64,000 nt of DNA from a virus: positions 1 to 64,000 of the IMG/VR virus record IMGVR_UViG_3300037225_001188, one strand, 5' to 3'. Below the pieces are notes generated by a model, which searched no databases, had not been told where the DNA came from, and worked only from the letters and a program-made list of their open reading frames with translations. How positions within the stretch are numbered: the stretch's first letter is position 1; the number at the start of each line of letters is the position of its first letter. Made by a program: the position numbers and the translations under genes. Shown here piece by piece: positions 56,792 through 63,503 of this stretch.

Positions 56792-58009
56792 TCAGTTCCC
56801 CTTGGTGAAGACGCCGAGCTGCGCCAGCGCGACCGCGTTCGAGTACACGTTGCCGCCGCTCATCGTCAGGCGCAGCGACACCTCGTGGCCCACGGGACCG
56901 CTGTTCTGCACGACGACCTTGACCTTGCCGCTCACCATCGGCTTGCCGCTGAGGCCCATCGCGCTCATCCGCAGCACGGCCTCGCGTGCCGCCGCCTCGC
57001 TGCTCGTGAACAGCATGGTGCCGTCAGTCTCGACGAGCTGCTGCTGGAAGCAGGCCCCGCCGAAGGACAGGCGCAGGCCCTCGGGCGACGCGGCCGCCGC
57101 CTTGACCTCGGGCGCCGTCTCCGCCACCGGCGTCGAGCCGTTGCCGCCGCGGTGGAGGACGACGCTCTTGCGGATGTCCAGCATGGCGTTCACCTTGATA
57201 TCCAGGTCGGCAAGGACCTTGACTGCCTGTTCCACGCCGATGCCGAGCGCCGCCTTGTACAGACCAGCACGCTCGCGCAGGGCCTGGTACTCCTCGAGCC
57301 GCTTGGTGTATGTCGACGGCTTCTGCGTCCCGTCGAACGCCGCCGCCTCCTCCTCCAGCTTCTGGAGCTGCTCGGCCAGGCTCTCGCTGGCCACGGCCTG
57401 GACGACGACCTGGGCCTCGGCCTCCACCTCGCAGAGGACGAGGTCGATGCCGACCTCGGAGATGAACGCGCCGAAGCGTCGGATGGCGTCGAGGCGCTGC
57501 GGCGGCGCCCAGTAGATGCGGCCGTCGCCGCGCACCCGGGAGGCGTCGTGCGCCTCGAAGTAGGCGGAGATGGACTTGGTCCAATCGTCGGCGACCACCT
57601 TCCCGCGCAGGTCCTGGTACTTCACCGCCACCCGCTTGGCGACGTCGTGCTCGCCTTGGACGACGCTCGGGTCCGGCTCGGCCTGCCACCGCAGGGCGGC
57701 GAGGAACTCCGGGTTCTGCCCCTGCGCCAGCTTCACCTTGTCAGCCTCGACGATACCCCATGTCACCTCGTCCCCCTTCTGGACGATCGGAAGCAGCACC
57801 AGGTTCTCCTTCTGCTGGAGGCCCGCCTTCACGCTGTCGATGGCCCGGCTGACGGCGGTGCGGTCGCCAGCGTAGCTGGGGATGTACTTCTCGTCGATGC
57901 CGTGCTTGACGGCGAGGGCCGCGACCTCCTCGGTGGAGACGGCGTTGATGCCGCGGGCGCGGGTGAACACGAACGCGCCCTGAGAGAACTTGCTGGTCGT
58001 GGTTGCCAT
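56792..58009 (-). CDS. Partner protein of the MoxR-VWA locus (DUF6744-like), 405 aa
   Basis: An N-terminal domain (AFVFTRARGINAVSTEEVAA, YIPSYAGDRTAVSRAIDSVK) is followed by DDWTKSISAYFEAHDASRVR and GRIYWAPPQRLDAIRRF, a coiled coil (residues about 220-290) and a beta-rich C-terminus. I recall similar proteins (DUF6744) next to MoxR and CobT-like genes in actinobacterial phages; this is memory, not a search. It is the first gene of the locus. Confidence 0.55.
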   Translation of the reverse strand: MATTTSKFSQGAFVFTRARGINAVSTEEVAALAVKHGIDEKYIPSYAGDRTAVSRAIDSVKAGLQQKENLVLLPIVQKGDEVTWGIVEADKVKLAQGQNPEFLAALRWQAEPDPSVVQGEHDVAKRVAVKYQDLRGKVVADDWTKSISAYFEAHDASRVRGDGRIYWAPPQRLDAIRRFGAFISEVGIDLVLCEVEAEAQVVVQAVASESLAEQLQKLEEEAAAFDGTQKPSTYTKRLEEYQALRERAGLYKAALGIGVEQAVKVLADLDIKVNAMLDIRKSVVLHRGGNGSTPVAETAPEVKAAAASPEGLRLSFGGACFQQQLVETDGTMLFTSSEAAAREAVLRMSAMGLSGKPMVSGKVKVVVQNSGPVGHEVSLRLTMSGGNVYSNAVALAQLGVFTKGN

Positions 58010-58026
58010 GTTGCTTGGTCCCTTCT

Positions 58027-58045
58027 CCCGGCGAGGAGCGCCGGG
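58027..58045 (-). promoter_or_regulatory. Hairpin adjoining a ribosome-binding site (module 6)
   Basis: CCCGGCG/CGCCGGG stem with loop CTCCT, then AGAAGGGACCAAGCAAC and the ATG at 58009. Confidence 0.65.
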
Positions 58046-58093
58046 GTGTGAGGTGGGTGGGCCTACTTACTCGCGGCAAGAGGGCCGCCGCCT

Positions 58094-58192
58094 TTAGGCG
58101 GTGGATGAATTGCCGCAGGGAATGTAGCTGGACTCCGGGTCCGTGGTGCGCTTCTTGCCCTTGAAGAAGTACCTGACGATCTTGTAGGTCAT
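58094..58192 (-). CDS. 32-residue protein
   Basis: ATG at 58192 encodes MTYKIVRYFFKGKKRTTDPE and a short tail. The 5' part resembles small phage proteins with a KIVR-x-(Y/F)-x-x-G-x-x-R-x-x start, but it is much shorter; the end runs into an inverted repeat (CCGCC-TTTA-GGCGG). Possibly truncated. Confidence 0.45.
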   Translation of the reverse strand: MTYKIVRYFFKGKKRTTDPESSYIPCGNSSTA

Positions 58193-58195
58193 CAG

Positions 58196-58786
58196 CTACG
58201 CCTCCATCAGCAGTTGCGATAGGCACGCGAGGGCGGAATCCATGAATGCAGCCCTCGCCACAGCCCACGCCGCAGCCCCCGCCGCAGCCCCCGCCGCAGC
58301 CGACGCCGCAGCCCCCGCCGCATCCCACGCCGCAGCCCCCGCCGCAGCCCCCGCCGCAGCCCCCGCCGCAGCCCCCGCCGCATCCCACGCCGCATCCCAC
58401 GCCGCAGCCGACGCCGCATCCGACGCCGCATCCCACGCCGCAGCCCCCGCCGACGCCGCATCCCACGCCGCATCCGCCATCTCCTCTTGGCTCACGCTCT
58501 CCGGGTCCTCGACGCACCGCCGCACGACCGCGAGGCACTGCGCCACGCGCGGATCGGTGCTTAGGTGCGCAACCTGCTCCGCGCACCAGAGCGCGTACGC
58601 CCGCTGGGACCCCGGCCCTTCGTCGGACAGGACGTGCCAGAGCCACCACGAGTCTAGCCCCTCAGCGGCGAGGTCGAACAGCGTCTCCACCGTCGGCTCG
58701 CAGCCGGCGGGATAGAGGTTCTTGAAGGCGTCGCGCTGCCCCTCGCAGGCGCCGTGCTTCACGAGCAGGTCGTAGGTGATCTTCAT
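58196..58786 (-). CDS. Alanine/WDAA-repeat protein, 196 aa
   Basis: Residues 1-100 form a folded-looking domain (KITYDLLVKHGACEGQRDAF). Residues about 105-178 are AAWDAA and GAAA tetrapeptide-type repeats encoded by imperfect 12-bp units, then a short hydrophobic end. Such WDAA-repeat proteins occur in phages and bacteria; function unknown. Confidence 0.7.
   Translation of the reverse strand: MKITYDLLVKHGACEGQRDAFKNLYPAGCEPTVETLFDLAAEGLDSWWLWHVLSDEGPGSQRAYALWCAEQVAHLSTDPRVAQCLAVVRRCVEDPESVSQEEMADAAWDAASAGAAAWDAASDAASAAAWDAAWDAAGAAAGAAAGAAAGAAAWDAAGAAASAAAGAAAGAAAWAVARAAFMDSALACLSQLLMEA
58252..58470. repeat. Imperfect 12-bp tandem repeats inside the WDAA gene
   Basis: Units GCCGCAGCCCCC and GCCGCATCCCAC alternate many times over about 220 bp. 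The period is a multiple of 3, so the protein repeat is preserved. Replication slippage is likely to change its length. Confidence 0.85.
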
Positions 58787-58798
58787 GGCCGGTCTCCT

Positions 58799-59173
58799 TT
58801 ACGCCTGGTTCAAGCTGCGGAGGTAGCGGAGGTAGTGGACGCTCTCGACGATGGCGTCCTGCATGAGGCTCGCCTCGTACCGCGCGCTGCACGCCGCGGC
58901 GATGAACTGCGCCTGCGACCGGTGGTTCTTCTTCGCCTTGGCCGCCTGTTCCAGGGCCGCCATCTCCTGCCGGTGGGCCGCGACCTTCGCCATGATCGCC
59001 ACGTCCCGCTCGTACTTCGCTGCCCGCACGGCCCGGCGGCGGGCGAGGTAGGCGGAGTCGAGGTCGCGGAGCCACGCCATGATGGTGGTTACGGCCATGA
59101 CCGCGGGGTTGCTCTGGAGGATGCGGTTGCCGATGGAGACGGTCATGTTCTGCTTCATGTTCTGCATTTGCAT
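58799..59173 (-). CDS. Helical hypothetical protein, 124 aa
   Basis: MQMQNMKQNMTVSIGNRILQ offers several start Mets. The rest is basic and helical (RRRAVRAAKYERDVAIMAKV). A hairpin module precedes it. Not recognised. Confidence 0.6.
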   Translation of the reverse strand: MQMQNMKQNMTVSIGNRILQSNPAVMAVTTIMAWLRDLDSAYLARRRAVRAAKYERDVAIMAKVAAHRQEMAALEQAAKAKKNHRSQAQFIAAACSARYEASLMQDAIVESVHYLRYLRSLNQA

Positions 59174-59182
59174 GGTCCTTCT

Positions 59183-59200
59183 CCAGGCTCGACGGCCTGG
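59183..59200 (-). promoter_or_regulatory. Hairpin adjoining a ribosome-binding site (module 7)
   Basis: CCAGGC/GCCTGG stem with a 6-nt loop, then AGAAGGACC and the ATG at 59173. Confidence 0.65.
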
Positions 59201-59209
59201 TGTTGTTGC

Positions 59210-59238
59210 TTGACAACTGCTGCGTGTAGCGGTAGGTT
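59210..59238 (+). promoter_or_regulatory. Plus-strand promoter
   Basis: TTGACA 59210-59215, 17-bp spacer, TAGGTT 59233-59238. Drives the plus-strand gene at 59281. Confidence 0.6.
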
Positions 59239-59280
59239 AGCGCTGTTCACTTGGCCAAACAAGAATACAGGAGCTACGAG

Positions 59281-59493
59281 ATGGCGACGAAGAAGACCGA
59301 AGGCAAGATGCGGCGCGGCATGCAGTTCGTGCTCGGCGAGGACGGGCAGCCGGTGCGGTGCCCGAAGTGCAAGCAGAAGATCCGCGAGGTGAGCCCGAAG
59401 AAGCTGCTCACCAAGGAGGAGGTCATCAAGCGAGAGGCCAGGATCGCCAAGATGCAGGCGAACCTGGAGGAGATCAAGCTCATCAACAAGTAG
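59281..59493 (+). CDS. Small zinc-binding-type protein, 70 aa
   Basis: ATG at 59281 has CAGGAGCTACGAG upstream and is preferred over TTG at 59251. CPKCKQKI provides one CxxC; the C-terminal half is a basic helix (EEVIKREARIAKMQANLEEI). An isolated plus-strand gene with its own promoter and terminator in the minus-strand block, suggesting expression at another time. Confidence 0.7.
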   Translation: MATKKTEGKMRRGMQFVLGEDGQPVRCPKCKQKIREVSPKKLLTKEEVIKREARIAKMQANLEEIKLINK

Positions 59494-59512
59494 CACCACC
59501 GCTCCACGATGA

Positions 59513-59530
59513 GGGCGAGCCGTCTCGCCC
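59513..59530. terminator. Terminator-like hairpin
   Basis: GGGCGAG/CTCGCCC stem, 4-nt loop, just after the plus-strand gene and before the convergent gene end at 59555. No strong U-run. Confidence 0.5.
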
Positions 59531-59554
59531 CCACCATGCAACGCTAGGTACTGC

Positions 59555-59833
59555 CTACCCCTCCACCATTAGCACGGTGTTCTCTCCCGGCACCCACATG
59601 GTCATCAGCACCTTGGTGATGCCGAAGTCCCGCAGGTTGGCGAGCTGGTTCTCCAGGCTGTGGCGCCTGGTGGACAGCTCGACCTCCCGCTCGAAGGCGT
59701 CGAGGAACTCGGGCTGGCTGACCGAGTAGAGCCACTTCCTGGCAGTGGCCTCGGCCAACTGGAGGATCGTCTCGTGGAGCTTCTCCTGTATGATGGCCTT
59801 GGCCTGGGCATAGGTGACACCGATCGGAGACAT
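59555..59833 (-). CDS. Hypothetical protein, 92 aa (nested start)
   Basis: ATG at 59833 follows a hairpin and AGAAAGGCCACCACC, the arrangement seen before other genes. Product MSPIGVTYAQAKAIIQEKLH is helical with EFLDAFEREVELSTRRHSLE. Probably the real gene in this frame. Confidence 0.65.
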   Translation of the reverse strand: MSPIGVTYAQAKAIIQEKLHETILQLAEATARKWLYSVSQPEFLDAFEREVELSTRRHSLENQLANLRDFGITKVLMTMWVPGENTVLMVEG

Positions 59834-60070
59834 GGTGGTGGCCTTTCTCCGGCGTGGAGCGCCGGCTTTGCGGAGCTGCTGGCTGGTCTGGCTGCGGACG
59901 TCGAGGTAGAAGCGGAGCCCCTTCATGCTGAGGCCGTCGCAGTTCTCTGGGACCTCGGCGATGCAGGCGACGGCCCGCTCCTCGACCCAGAGGTCCTGCT
60001 GCACGGAGAGGCAGAGCACGAGGACGATGGCGGGGAGCAGGGCGGACGCGAGCATGACGGTCTCGAGCAT
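59555..60070 (-). CDS. Apparent fusion of two small genes, 171 aa
   Basis: From ATG 60070 the product has a membrane helix (LETVMLASALLPAIVLVLCL) then a soluble part. The frame continues without stop through a hairpin/ribosome-binding-site module (translated as KAGAPRRRKATT) into a second protein whose own ATG is at 59833. Elsewhere a stop codon precedes each module, so the first gene seems to have lost its stop. Confidence 0.5.
   Translation of the reverse strand: MLETVMLASALLPAIVLVLCLSVQQDLWVEERAVACIAEVPENCDGLSMKGLRFYLDVRSQTSQQLRKAGAPRRRKATTMSPIGVTYAQAKAIIQEKLHETILQLAEATARKWLYSVSQPEFLDAFEREVELSTRRHSLENQLANLRDFGITKVLMTMWVPGENTVLMVEG
59849..59865 (-). promoter_or_regulatory. Hairpin adjoining a ribosome-binding site (module 8)
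   Basis: CCGGCG/CGCCGG stem with loop CTCCA, then AGAAAGGCCACCACC and the ATG at 59833. Confidence 0.65.
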
Positions 60071-60084
60071 GGGTGAGCCCTTCT

Positions 60085-60101
60085 CCGGCGTCAGGCGCCG
60101 G
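60085..60101 (-). promoter_or_regulatory. Hairpin adjoining a ribosome-binding site (module 9)
   Basis: CCGGCG/CGCCGG stem with loop CCTGA, then AGAAGGGCTCACCC and the ATG at 60070. Confidence 0.65.
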
Positions 60102-60117
60102 GCTTGACGTATGGCGT

Positions 60118-60166
60118 TGGCCCGCGGCGGCCGGAGTCGAACCGGCCTGACCTCACCGTCCGCGGG
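60118..60166 (-). ncRNA. tRNA-like acceptor/T-arm minihelix 2
   Basis: Minus strand: CCCGCGG, a 12-nt linker (ACGGTGAGGTCA), T-arm GCCGG-TTCGACT-CCGGC (6 bp with the flanking pair), CCGCGGG, then CCA at 60118-60120. No anticodon arm. Confidence 0.7.
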
Positions 60167-60173
60167 ATGCTAC

Positions 60174-60446
60174 CTACTCGGTCTCGAGCCCGGCGAGCGC
60201 GAAGATCTCCTCCTTCTCGTCGTCATCTAGCCCCTCCCCGTACTGCTCGATCAGCACGGCCGGGTCCCCGATCTCCCAGCGGTGGCCGTTGCTCCACTGC
60301 GAGGGCGTCTCGCAGTACCACGTCCCCTTGCTGGACAGGTACAGGTCCCCGGTGTGGAGGTTGTGCCCGTCGTGGTAGTTCAGGCTCCACGACTTCTTCG
60401 CCTTCTCCGTGTCGAACCTGTGGCCCTCGATCAGAACGATGCTTAT
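60174..60446 (-). CDS. Hypothetical protein with an apparent ATA start, 90 aa
   Basis: The frame ISIVLIEGHRFDTEKAKKSW, then GTWYCETPSQWSNGHRW and a helical acidic end, is clearly coding, but no ATG, GTG or TTG precedes it in frame. At the expected position stands ATA (60444-60446), with AGAAAG-N8-ACC before it exactly as for neighbouring ATG-started genes. Upstream lies a short CCCC/GGGG hairpin. Confidence 0.6.
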   Translation of the reverse strand: MSIVLIEGHRFDTEKAKKSWSLNYHDGHNLHTGDLYLSSKGTWYCETPSQWSNGHRWEIGDPAVLIEQYGEGLDDDEKEEIFALAGLETE

Positions 60447-60463
60447 GGTGCTCTCGCTTTCTG

Positions 60464-60483
60464 GGGGGTTGCCCCTGCCGGGG
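60464..60483 (-). promoter_or_regulatory. Hairpin near the ATA-start gene (module 10, weaker)
   Basis: CCCC/GGGG stem with a 4-nt loop (60472-60483), followed on the minus strand by GCAACCCCCCAGAAAG. Shorter and further from the start than the other modules. Confidence 0.4.
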
Positions 60484-60494
60484 TTGCCGGCTCT

Positions 60495-60545
60495 AGCCCT
60501 GCCGCCCGGGAGTCGAACCCGGAGCGGTCTCCGATTGCGGCAGGG
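60495..60545 (-). ncRNA. tRNA-like acceptor/T-arm minihelix 3
   Basis: Minus strand: CCCTGCCG, a 15-nt linker (CAATCGGAGACCGCT), T-arm CCGGG-TTCGACT-CCCGG, G, CGGCAGGG, then CTA where the others have CCA. Confidence 0.65.
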
Positions 60546-60553
60546 GTTCTGCG

Positions 60554-61003
60554 CTACGCCGGCTCCTTCGGCGCGGCGAAGCTCTCCGCCGCGGCGGTGG
60601 CGGCCTTGGCGTTCGCGGCGTCGGGCTTCGAGCCGCAGACCACGAGGTTGACGCCGACCTGGTAACCGGTCGCCTTGGTCGTCGAGCCCGGCTTGCTGCC
60701 CATCTTGACGAGGTTGCCGGAGACCTGCAGCGTGACGGGCACGCCGGCGATGGTGGTCTCGACCTTGCCGCCGATGCGGCTCCCGGTCGAGCCGGTCGAG
60801 AACGCCTTGGCCTCGGGCTTGAACTCGACGCCGAGGACCGCGACCTTCTCTGCGGTCGGGCTCTTGCCAGAGGCGTACCAGCCCAGGCTTCCCGTCGAGA
60901 AGCGACGGGGCAAGGCGACGATGCTGGTGTCGTCGATGGCGAGGGCGAGCGGGGCGGCGGCGGCGAGGAACTCGGACTCGGTCATGTTGAACTTGGTGGT
61001 CAT
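60554..61003 (-). CDS. Hypothetical protein, 149 aa
   Basis: A conserved-looking beta-rich protein (LPRRFSTGSLGWYASGKSPT, VPVTLQVSGNLVKMGSKPGS) with an Ala-rich tail. The pattern LPxRxFSTGSxGWYxxGK is one I recall from phage single-domain proteins of unknown function. Preceded by module 11 and minihelix 4. Confidence 0.65.
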   Translation of the reverse strand: MTTKFNMTESEFLAAAAPLALAIDDTSIVALPRRFSTGSLGWYASGKSPTAEKVAVLGVEFKPEAKAFSTGSTGSRIGGKVETTIAGVPVTLQVSGNLVKMGSKPGSTTKATGYQVGVNLVVCGSKPDAANAKAATAAAESFAAPKEPA

Positions 61004-61017
61004 GTCGTGCTCCTTCT

Positions 61018-61036
61018 CCCGGTTGGAAGAACTGGG
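61018..61036 (-). promoter_or_regulatory. Hairpin adjoining a ribosome-binding site (module 11)
   Basis: CCCAGTT/AACCGGG stem (one G-U pair), loop CTTCC, then AGAAGGAGCACGAC and the ATG at 61003. Confidence 0.65.
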
Positions 61037-61082
61037 TTGGTCTTGGTCGCTACGCCCGCGGCGAAGCACTCGTCGCAGGCAG

Positions 61083-61124
61083 CGGCCGCCCGTGCCGGAG
61101 TTGAACCGGCGAGCCGTCGGGCGG
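61083..61124 (-). ncRNA. tRNA-like acceptor/T-arm minihelix 4
   Basis: Minus strand: CCGCCCG, a 7-nt linker (ACGGCTC), T-arm GCCGG-TTCAACT-CCGGC, A, CGGGCGG, then CCG instead of CCA. Confidence 0.65.
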
Positions 61125-61148
61125 GTGCTACGTTCTCCAGGAACCGTG

Positions 61149-61988
61149 CTACTTGATGAGCGGGTTGCCGTTGCTCCGCAGCCCGCTATCGCTGAGGTAG
61201 CCGTCGTTGCTCAGCTTCACCACCTCCGACGCACGCTCTCGCACCACCTCCGGCGTGAGGCCGGCGAGCATGGAGAGAAACGCAGCCGGCACCGACCCGC
61301 ACTGCGTCACGTTCTTCGGGTCGATGAGGCGGATGTACATGTGCCCCAGCTCGAGGTGCAGCTCCATCACCACCAGCCGCCCGGCCACGTCCTCGGACCC
61401 GGTGACCCGCCCCATGACGAGGCCGGTTGCGTGACCCTCGGTCCCGCCGACGAACGTGACCTTGTAGCCGATCATGGAGCCGACCGCCGCCTCGTGGCTG
61501 CTCAGGCTGCCGGTGCTGATGCCCGGCAGGTACACCTCGCGGCTGTCGAAGTCGAGGTCGCGGCAGTACTGGACGCCGCGCAGCAGGTGCTTCTTGACGG
61601 ACGCCTGCGGCTGCCGGCTCTTGAGCAGGGCCTTGCCCCACTCGTGCAGCGTCAGGCCCTCTGACCCGGCGGAGTTGTGCCCGCCCTCGCCCTTCCAGTA
61701 CGCCTCCTCGATCTCCGGCGGCAGCTTGGTGAGGCAGCCGCGGTTCCAGGAGCGCACCTCGTAGAGGCTCAGCGGCAGGCCGTCGCCGCCGTAGGTCCCG
61801 CTGAGGGAGACCTCCTGGTCGCCGAGGTGCAGCGTGCCGCCCATGAATTGGCCGCACTGGCGCATGGAGACGTGGCGCACGATGCCGTAGAGGCCCTCCT
61901 TCTTGCTACCGAAGAGGACGAGGAACTGTCCGGCGGCAAGCTGCTCGCCGTCCTTGCTGTAGCCCCTGCGCGAGTTGGTGATGAACAT
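61149..61988 (-). CDS. Hypothetical protein, 279 aa
   Basis: Soluble alpha/beta protein; central segments GMVRQ-type VRHVSMRQCGQFMGGTLHLG and SMIGYKVTFVGGTEGHATGL. No motif recognised. Preceded by module 12 and minihelix 5. Confidence 0.65.
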   Translation of the reverse strand: MFITNSRRGYSKDGEQLAAGQFLVLFGSKKEGLYGIVRHVSMRQCGQFMGGTLHLGDQEVSLSGTYGGDGLPLSLYEVRSWNRGCLTKLPPEIEEAYWKGEGGHNSAGSEGLTLHEWGKALLKSRQPQASVKKHLLRGVQYCRDLDFDSREVYLPGISTGSLSSHEAAVGSMIGYKVTFVGGTEGHATGLVMGRVTGSEDVAGRLVVMELHLELGHMYIRLIDPKNVTQCGSVPAAFLSMLAGLTPEVVRERASEVVKLSNDGYLSDSGLRSNGNPLIK

Positions 61989-62003
61989 CTGCGTGCTCCT
62001 TCT

Positions 62004-62020
62004 CCCGGCTCGTGGCCGGG
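62004..62020 (-). promoter_or_regulatory. Hairpin adjoining a ribosome-binding site (module 12)
   Basis: CCCGGC/GCCGGG stem with loop CACGA, then AGAAGGAGCACGCAG and the ATG at 61988. Confidence 0.65.
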
Positions 62021-62027
62021 TGAACGT

Positions 62028-62075
62028 TGGTCGGGCCGGCGCGAGTCGGACGCGCCTCGGTCTCCGATGGCCCGC
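62028..62075 (-). ncRNA. tRNA-like acceptor/T-arm minihelix 5
   Basis: Minus strand: GCGGGCC, a 13-nt linker (ATCGGAGACCGAG), T-arm GCGCG-TCCGACT-CGCGC, C, GGCCCGA, then CCA. The linker shares ATCGGAGACCG with minihelix 3 and could form a 3-bp stub. The first acceptor pair is mismatched. Confidence 0.65.
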
Positions 62076-62082
62076 ACAGCAA

Positions 62083-62115
62083 GGAGCCCCGGCAACATCA
62101 CGCTGCCGGGGCTCC
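62083..62115. terminator. Strong GC hairpin
   Basis: GGAGCCCCGGCA (62083-62094) pairs perfectly with TGCCGGGGCTCC (62104-62115), 9-nt loop. On the minus strand it is followed by TTGCTGTG rather than a U-run, just upstream of minihelix 5. The rest of 62116-62348 has a weaker inverted repeat (GGTGAGG ... CCTCACC near 62140-62180) and no gene I can support. Confidence 0.55.
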
Positions 62116-62348
62116 GGTACTTCGTCCACGGTTCCATGTCGGTGAGGCCAGGGTCCGCAGCGGACCTACCATCCTCACCCTGCAGCATCTATCGGCGCTC
62201 GCCTCTAGGCGGGGGTGCCAGCCCGTGCGCGCCTCAGCGTCTCAACTCCTGCCGTCTCGTGGTGGCCGGTCGCTTGGAGCAACTCATGGTGTCGGGCTCG
62301 TGCCCATCCAACAGAGGCCCCAGCGTACCATGCCGGTGGAGTGATGGT

Positions 62349-62585
62349 CTAGTCGTCGCCCCGCTTGCGTCGCGCCTCGCAGTACGAGCGCAGGATGGAG
62401 TAGCGCTCAGGGTGCATCTTGATGAGCTGCTCCACCTCGCTCAGCGTGAGCGGGTTGGGCCCCGTCTGCACCTCGTTGAAGGTGCGGAGGACGATGCGGA
62501 TGCGTTCATCGGCGTTCTGGCACATGCGCTTCTGGCCGGCGGTCGTGGCGTTGAACGCCTTCTCGATCTTCGCGTTGAGGCACAT
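62349..62585 (-). CDS. Hypothetical helical protein, 78 aa
   Basis: ATG at 62585, next to the upstream stop. MCLNAKIEKAFNATTAGQKR then LSEVEQLIKMHPERYSILRS. Not recognised. Confidence 0.6.
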   Translation of the reverse strand: MCLNAKIEKAFNATTAGQKRMCQNADERIRIVLRTFNEVQTGPNPLTLSEVEQLIKMHPERYSILRSYCEARRKRGDD

Positions 62586-62586
62586 G

Positions 62587-63012
62587 CTACTCGTCCTCAT
62601 TGCTCTCTTTGCCGCACTCGCAGTCGTCCTCGAACTCGCCGCACTCCGAGCAGCCGTGGTGCTCCTTGAGCTGGGAGACCACCGCCTCCTCGGTGTCGCC
62701 GGTCTCCCAGTCGGTGCAGTCGAGGTAGCCGGGCGCGCTCATCCGCCCGACCCAGCCGTGGCAGCGCTCGATGGAGTACGCCTTCCGGTTCTCGCAGTAG
62801 TCGGCCAGCTCGGGCGGGACGAGGAAGGGGCCGTCCGGGTACTCGACCCGGACCCAGCTGCCGGCCGGGTCGCTCTCCGTGACCTCGGCGTCGTGCCGCA
62901 TCTCCGGGGTCGGGGTGAAGTCGGCCACGTCGCACGGGATGACGTCGGTGCCTGACGGGCCGTCGACCAGCAGGTAGTCGGTCTCGTAGGCGGTCGGCTG
63001 CATGAAGCTCAT
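62587..63012 (-). CDS. Acidic cysteine-rich protein, 141 aa
   Basis: The C-terminus has CSECGEFEDDCECGKESNED, a four-Cys zinc-ribbon-like end. The front is LLVDGPSGTDVIPCDVADFT. Overlaps the upstream gene by 4 bp. Not recognised. Confidence 0.6.
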   Translation of the reverse strand: MSFMQPTAYETDYLLVDGPSGTDVIPCDVADFTPTPEMRHDAEVTESDPAGSWVRVEYPDGPFLVPPELADYCENRKAYSIERCHGWVGRMSAPGYLDCTDWETGDTEEAVVSQLKEHHGCSECGEFEDDCECGKESNEDE

Positions 63013-63503
63013 GGTCTCCTCCAGTTGTACACCGCGGCCCCGAGCCGGCGGTTCATCTCCAGGTACACGTCGAGCGGGGCGTACATCAGGCCGCCCCACG
63101 TGCCGTCCGCCCGCGGTGGCTCGTCGCGCCCCGGCACGCACAGCGGGAGCTTCAGCGTCGCCATGATGTGGCCATCGTCGATGACCATGGTGTTGACGCC
63201 CGGCACGCCGCAGATCAACGCGGCCTTGACGCGGCCGTTCCGCATCCCGCCGTAGCCCTGGTGACTGACGGTGGAGTCGGGGCCCGTGCGGTACTCGATG
63301 CTGTACCCGCCGCGGCCCACGTGAAAGTGCCCGCCGGCGGCCGCGGCCCGGAGCATCCTGAGGTCGCTGCGCATACTCTCCCGCTCCAGGCCGGCGGCCT
63401 TCTCCACCTGCCCGTCCTCACGGAGCTTGCGGTAGTACCACCAGCCCTTGGCCTCCCGGCGGAGTAGCCGGAGGAGGTGGTGGGCCCGGCGTGCGGTGGT
63501 CAT
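63009..63503 (-). CDS. Hypothetical protein, 164 aa
   Basis: Basic helical start (TTARRAHHLLRLLRREAKGW), then a Gly-rich beta part (GHFHVGRGGYSIEYRTG). It starts inside the RadC stop codon region (TGATG). Not recognised. Confidence 0.6.
   Translation of the reverse strand: MTTARRAHHLLRLLRREAKGWWYYRKLREDGQVEKAAGLERESMRSDLRMLRAAAAGGHFHVGRGGYSIEYRTGPDSTVSHQGYGGMRNGRVKAALICGVPGVNTMVIDDGHIMATLKLPLCVPGRDEPPRADGTWGGLMYAPLDVYLEMNRRLGAAVYNWRRP

Noticed and set aside
58252-58470. CRISPR or satellite function for the 12-bp repeats
   Set aside because: The repeat period is in frame and encodes a regular WDAA/GAAA peptide repeat with no spacers; a protein repeat is enough explanation.
60104-60496. Plus-strand 130-codon frame over the ATA-start gene
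   Set aside because: Arg/Ser/Pro-rich shadow; it covers a tRNA-like minihelix and its complement encodes a better protein.
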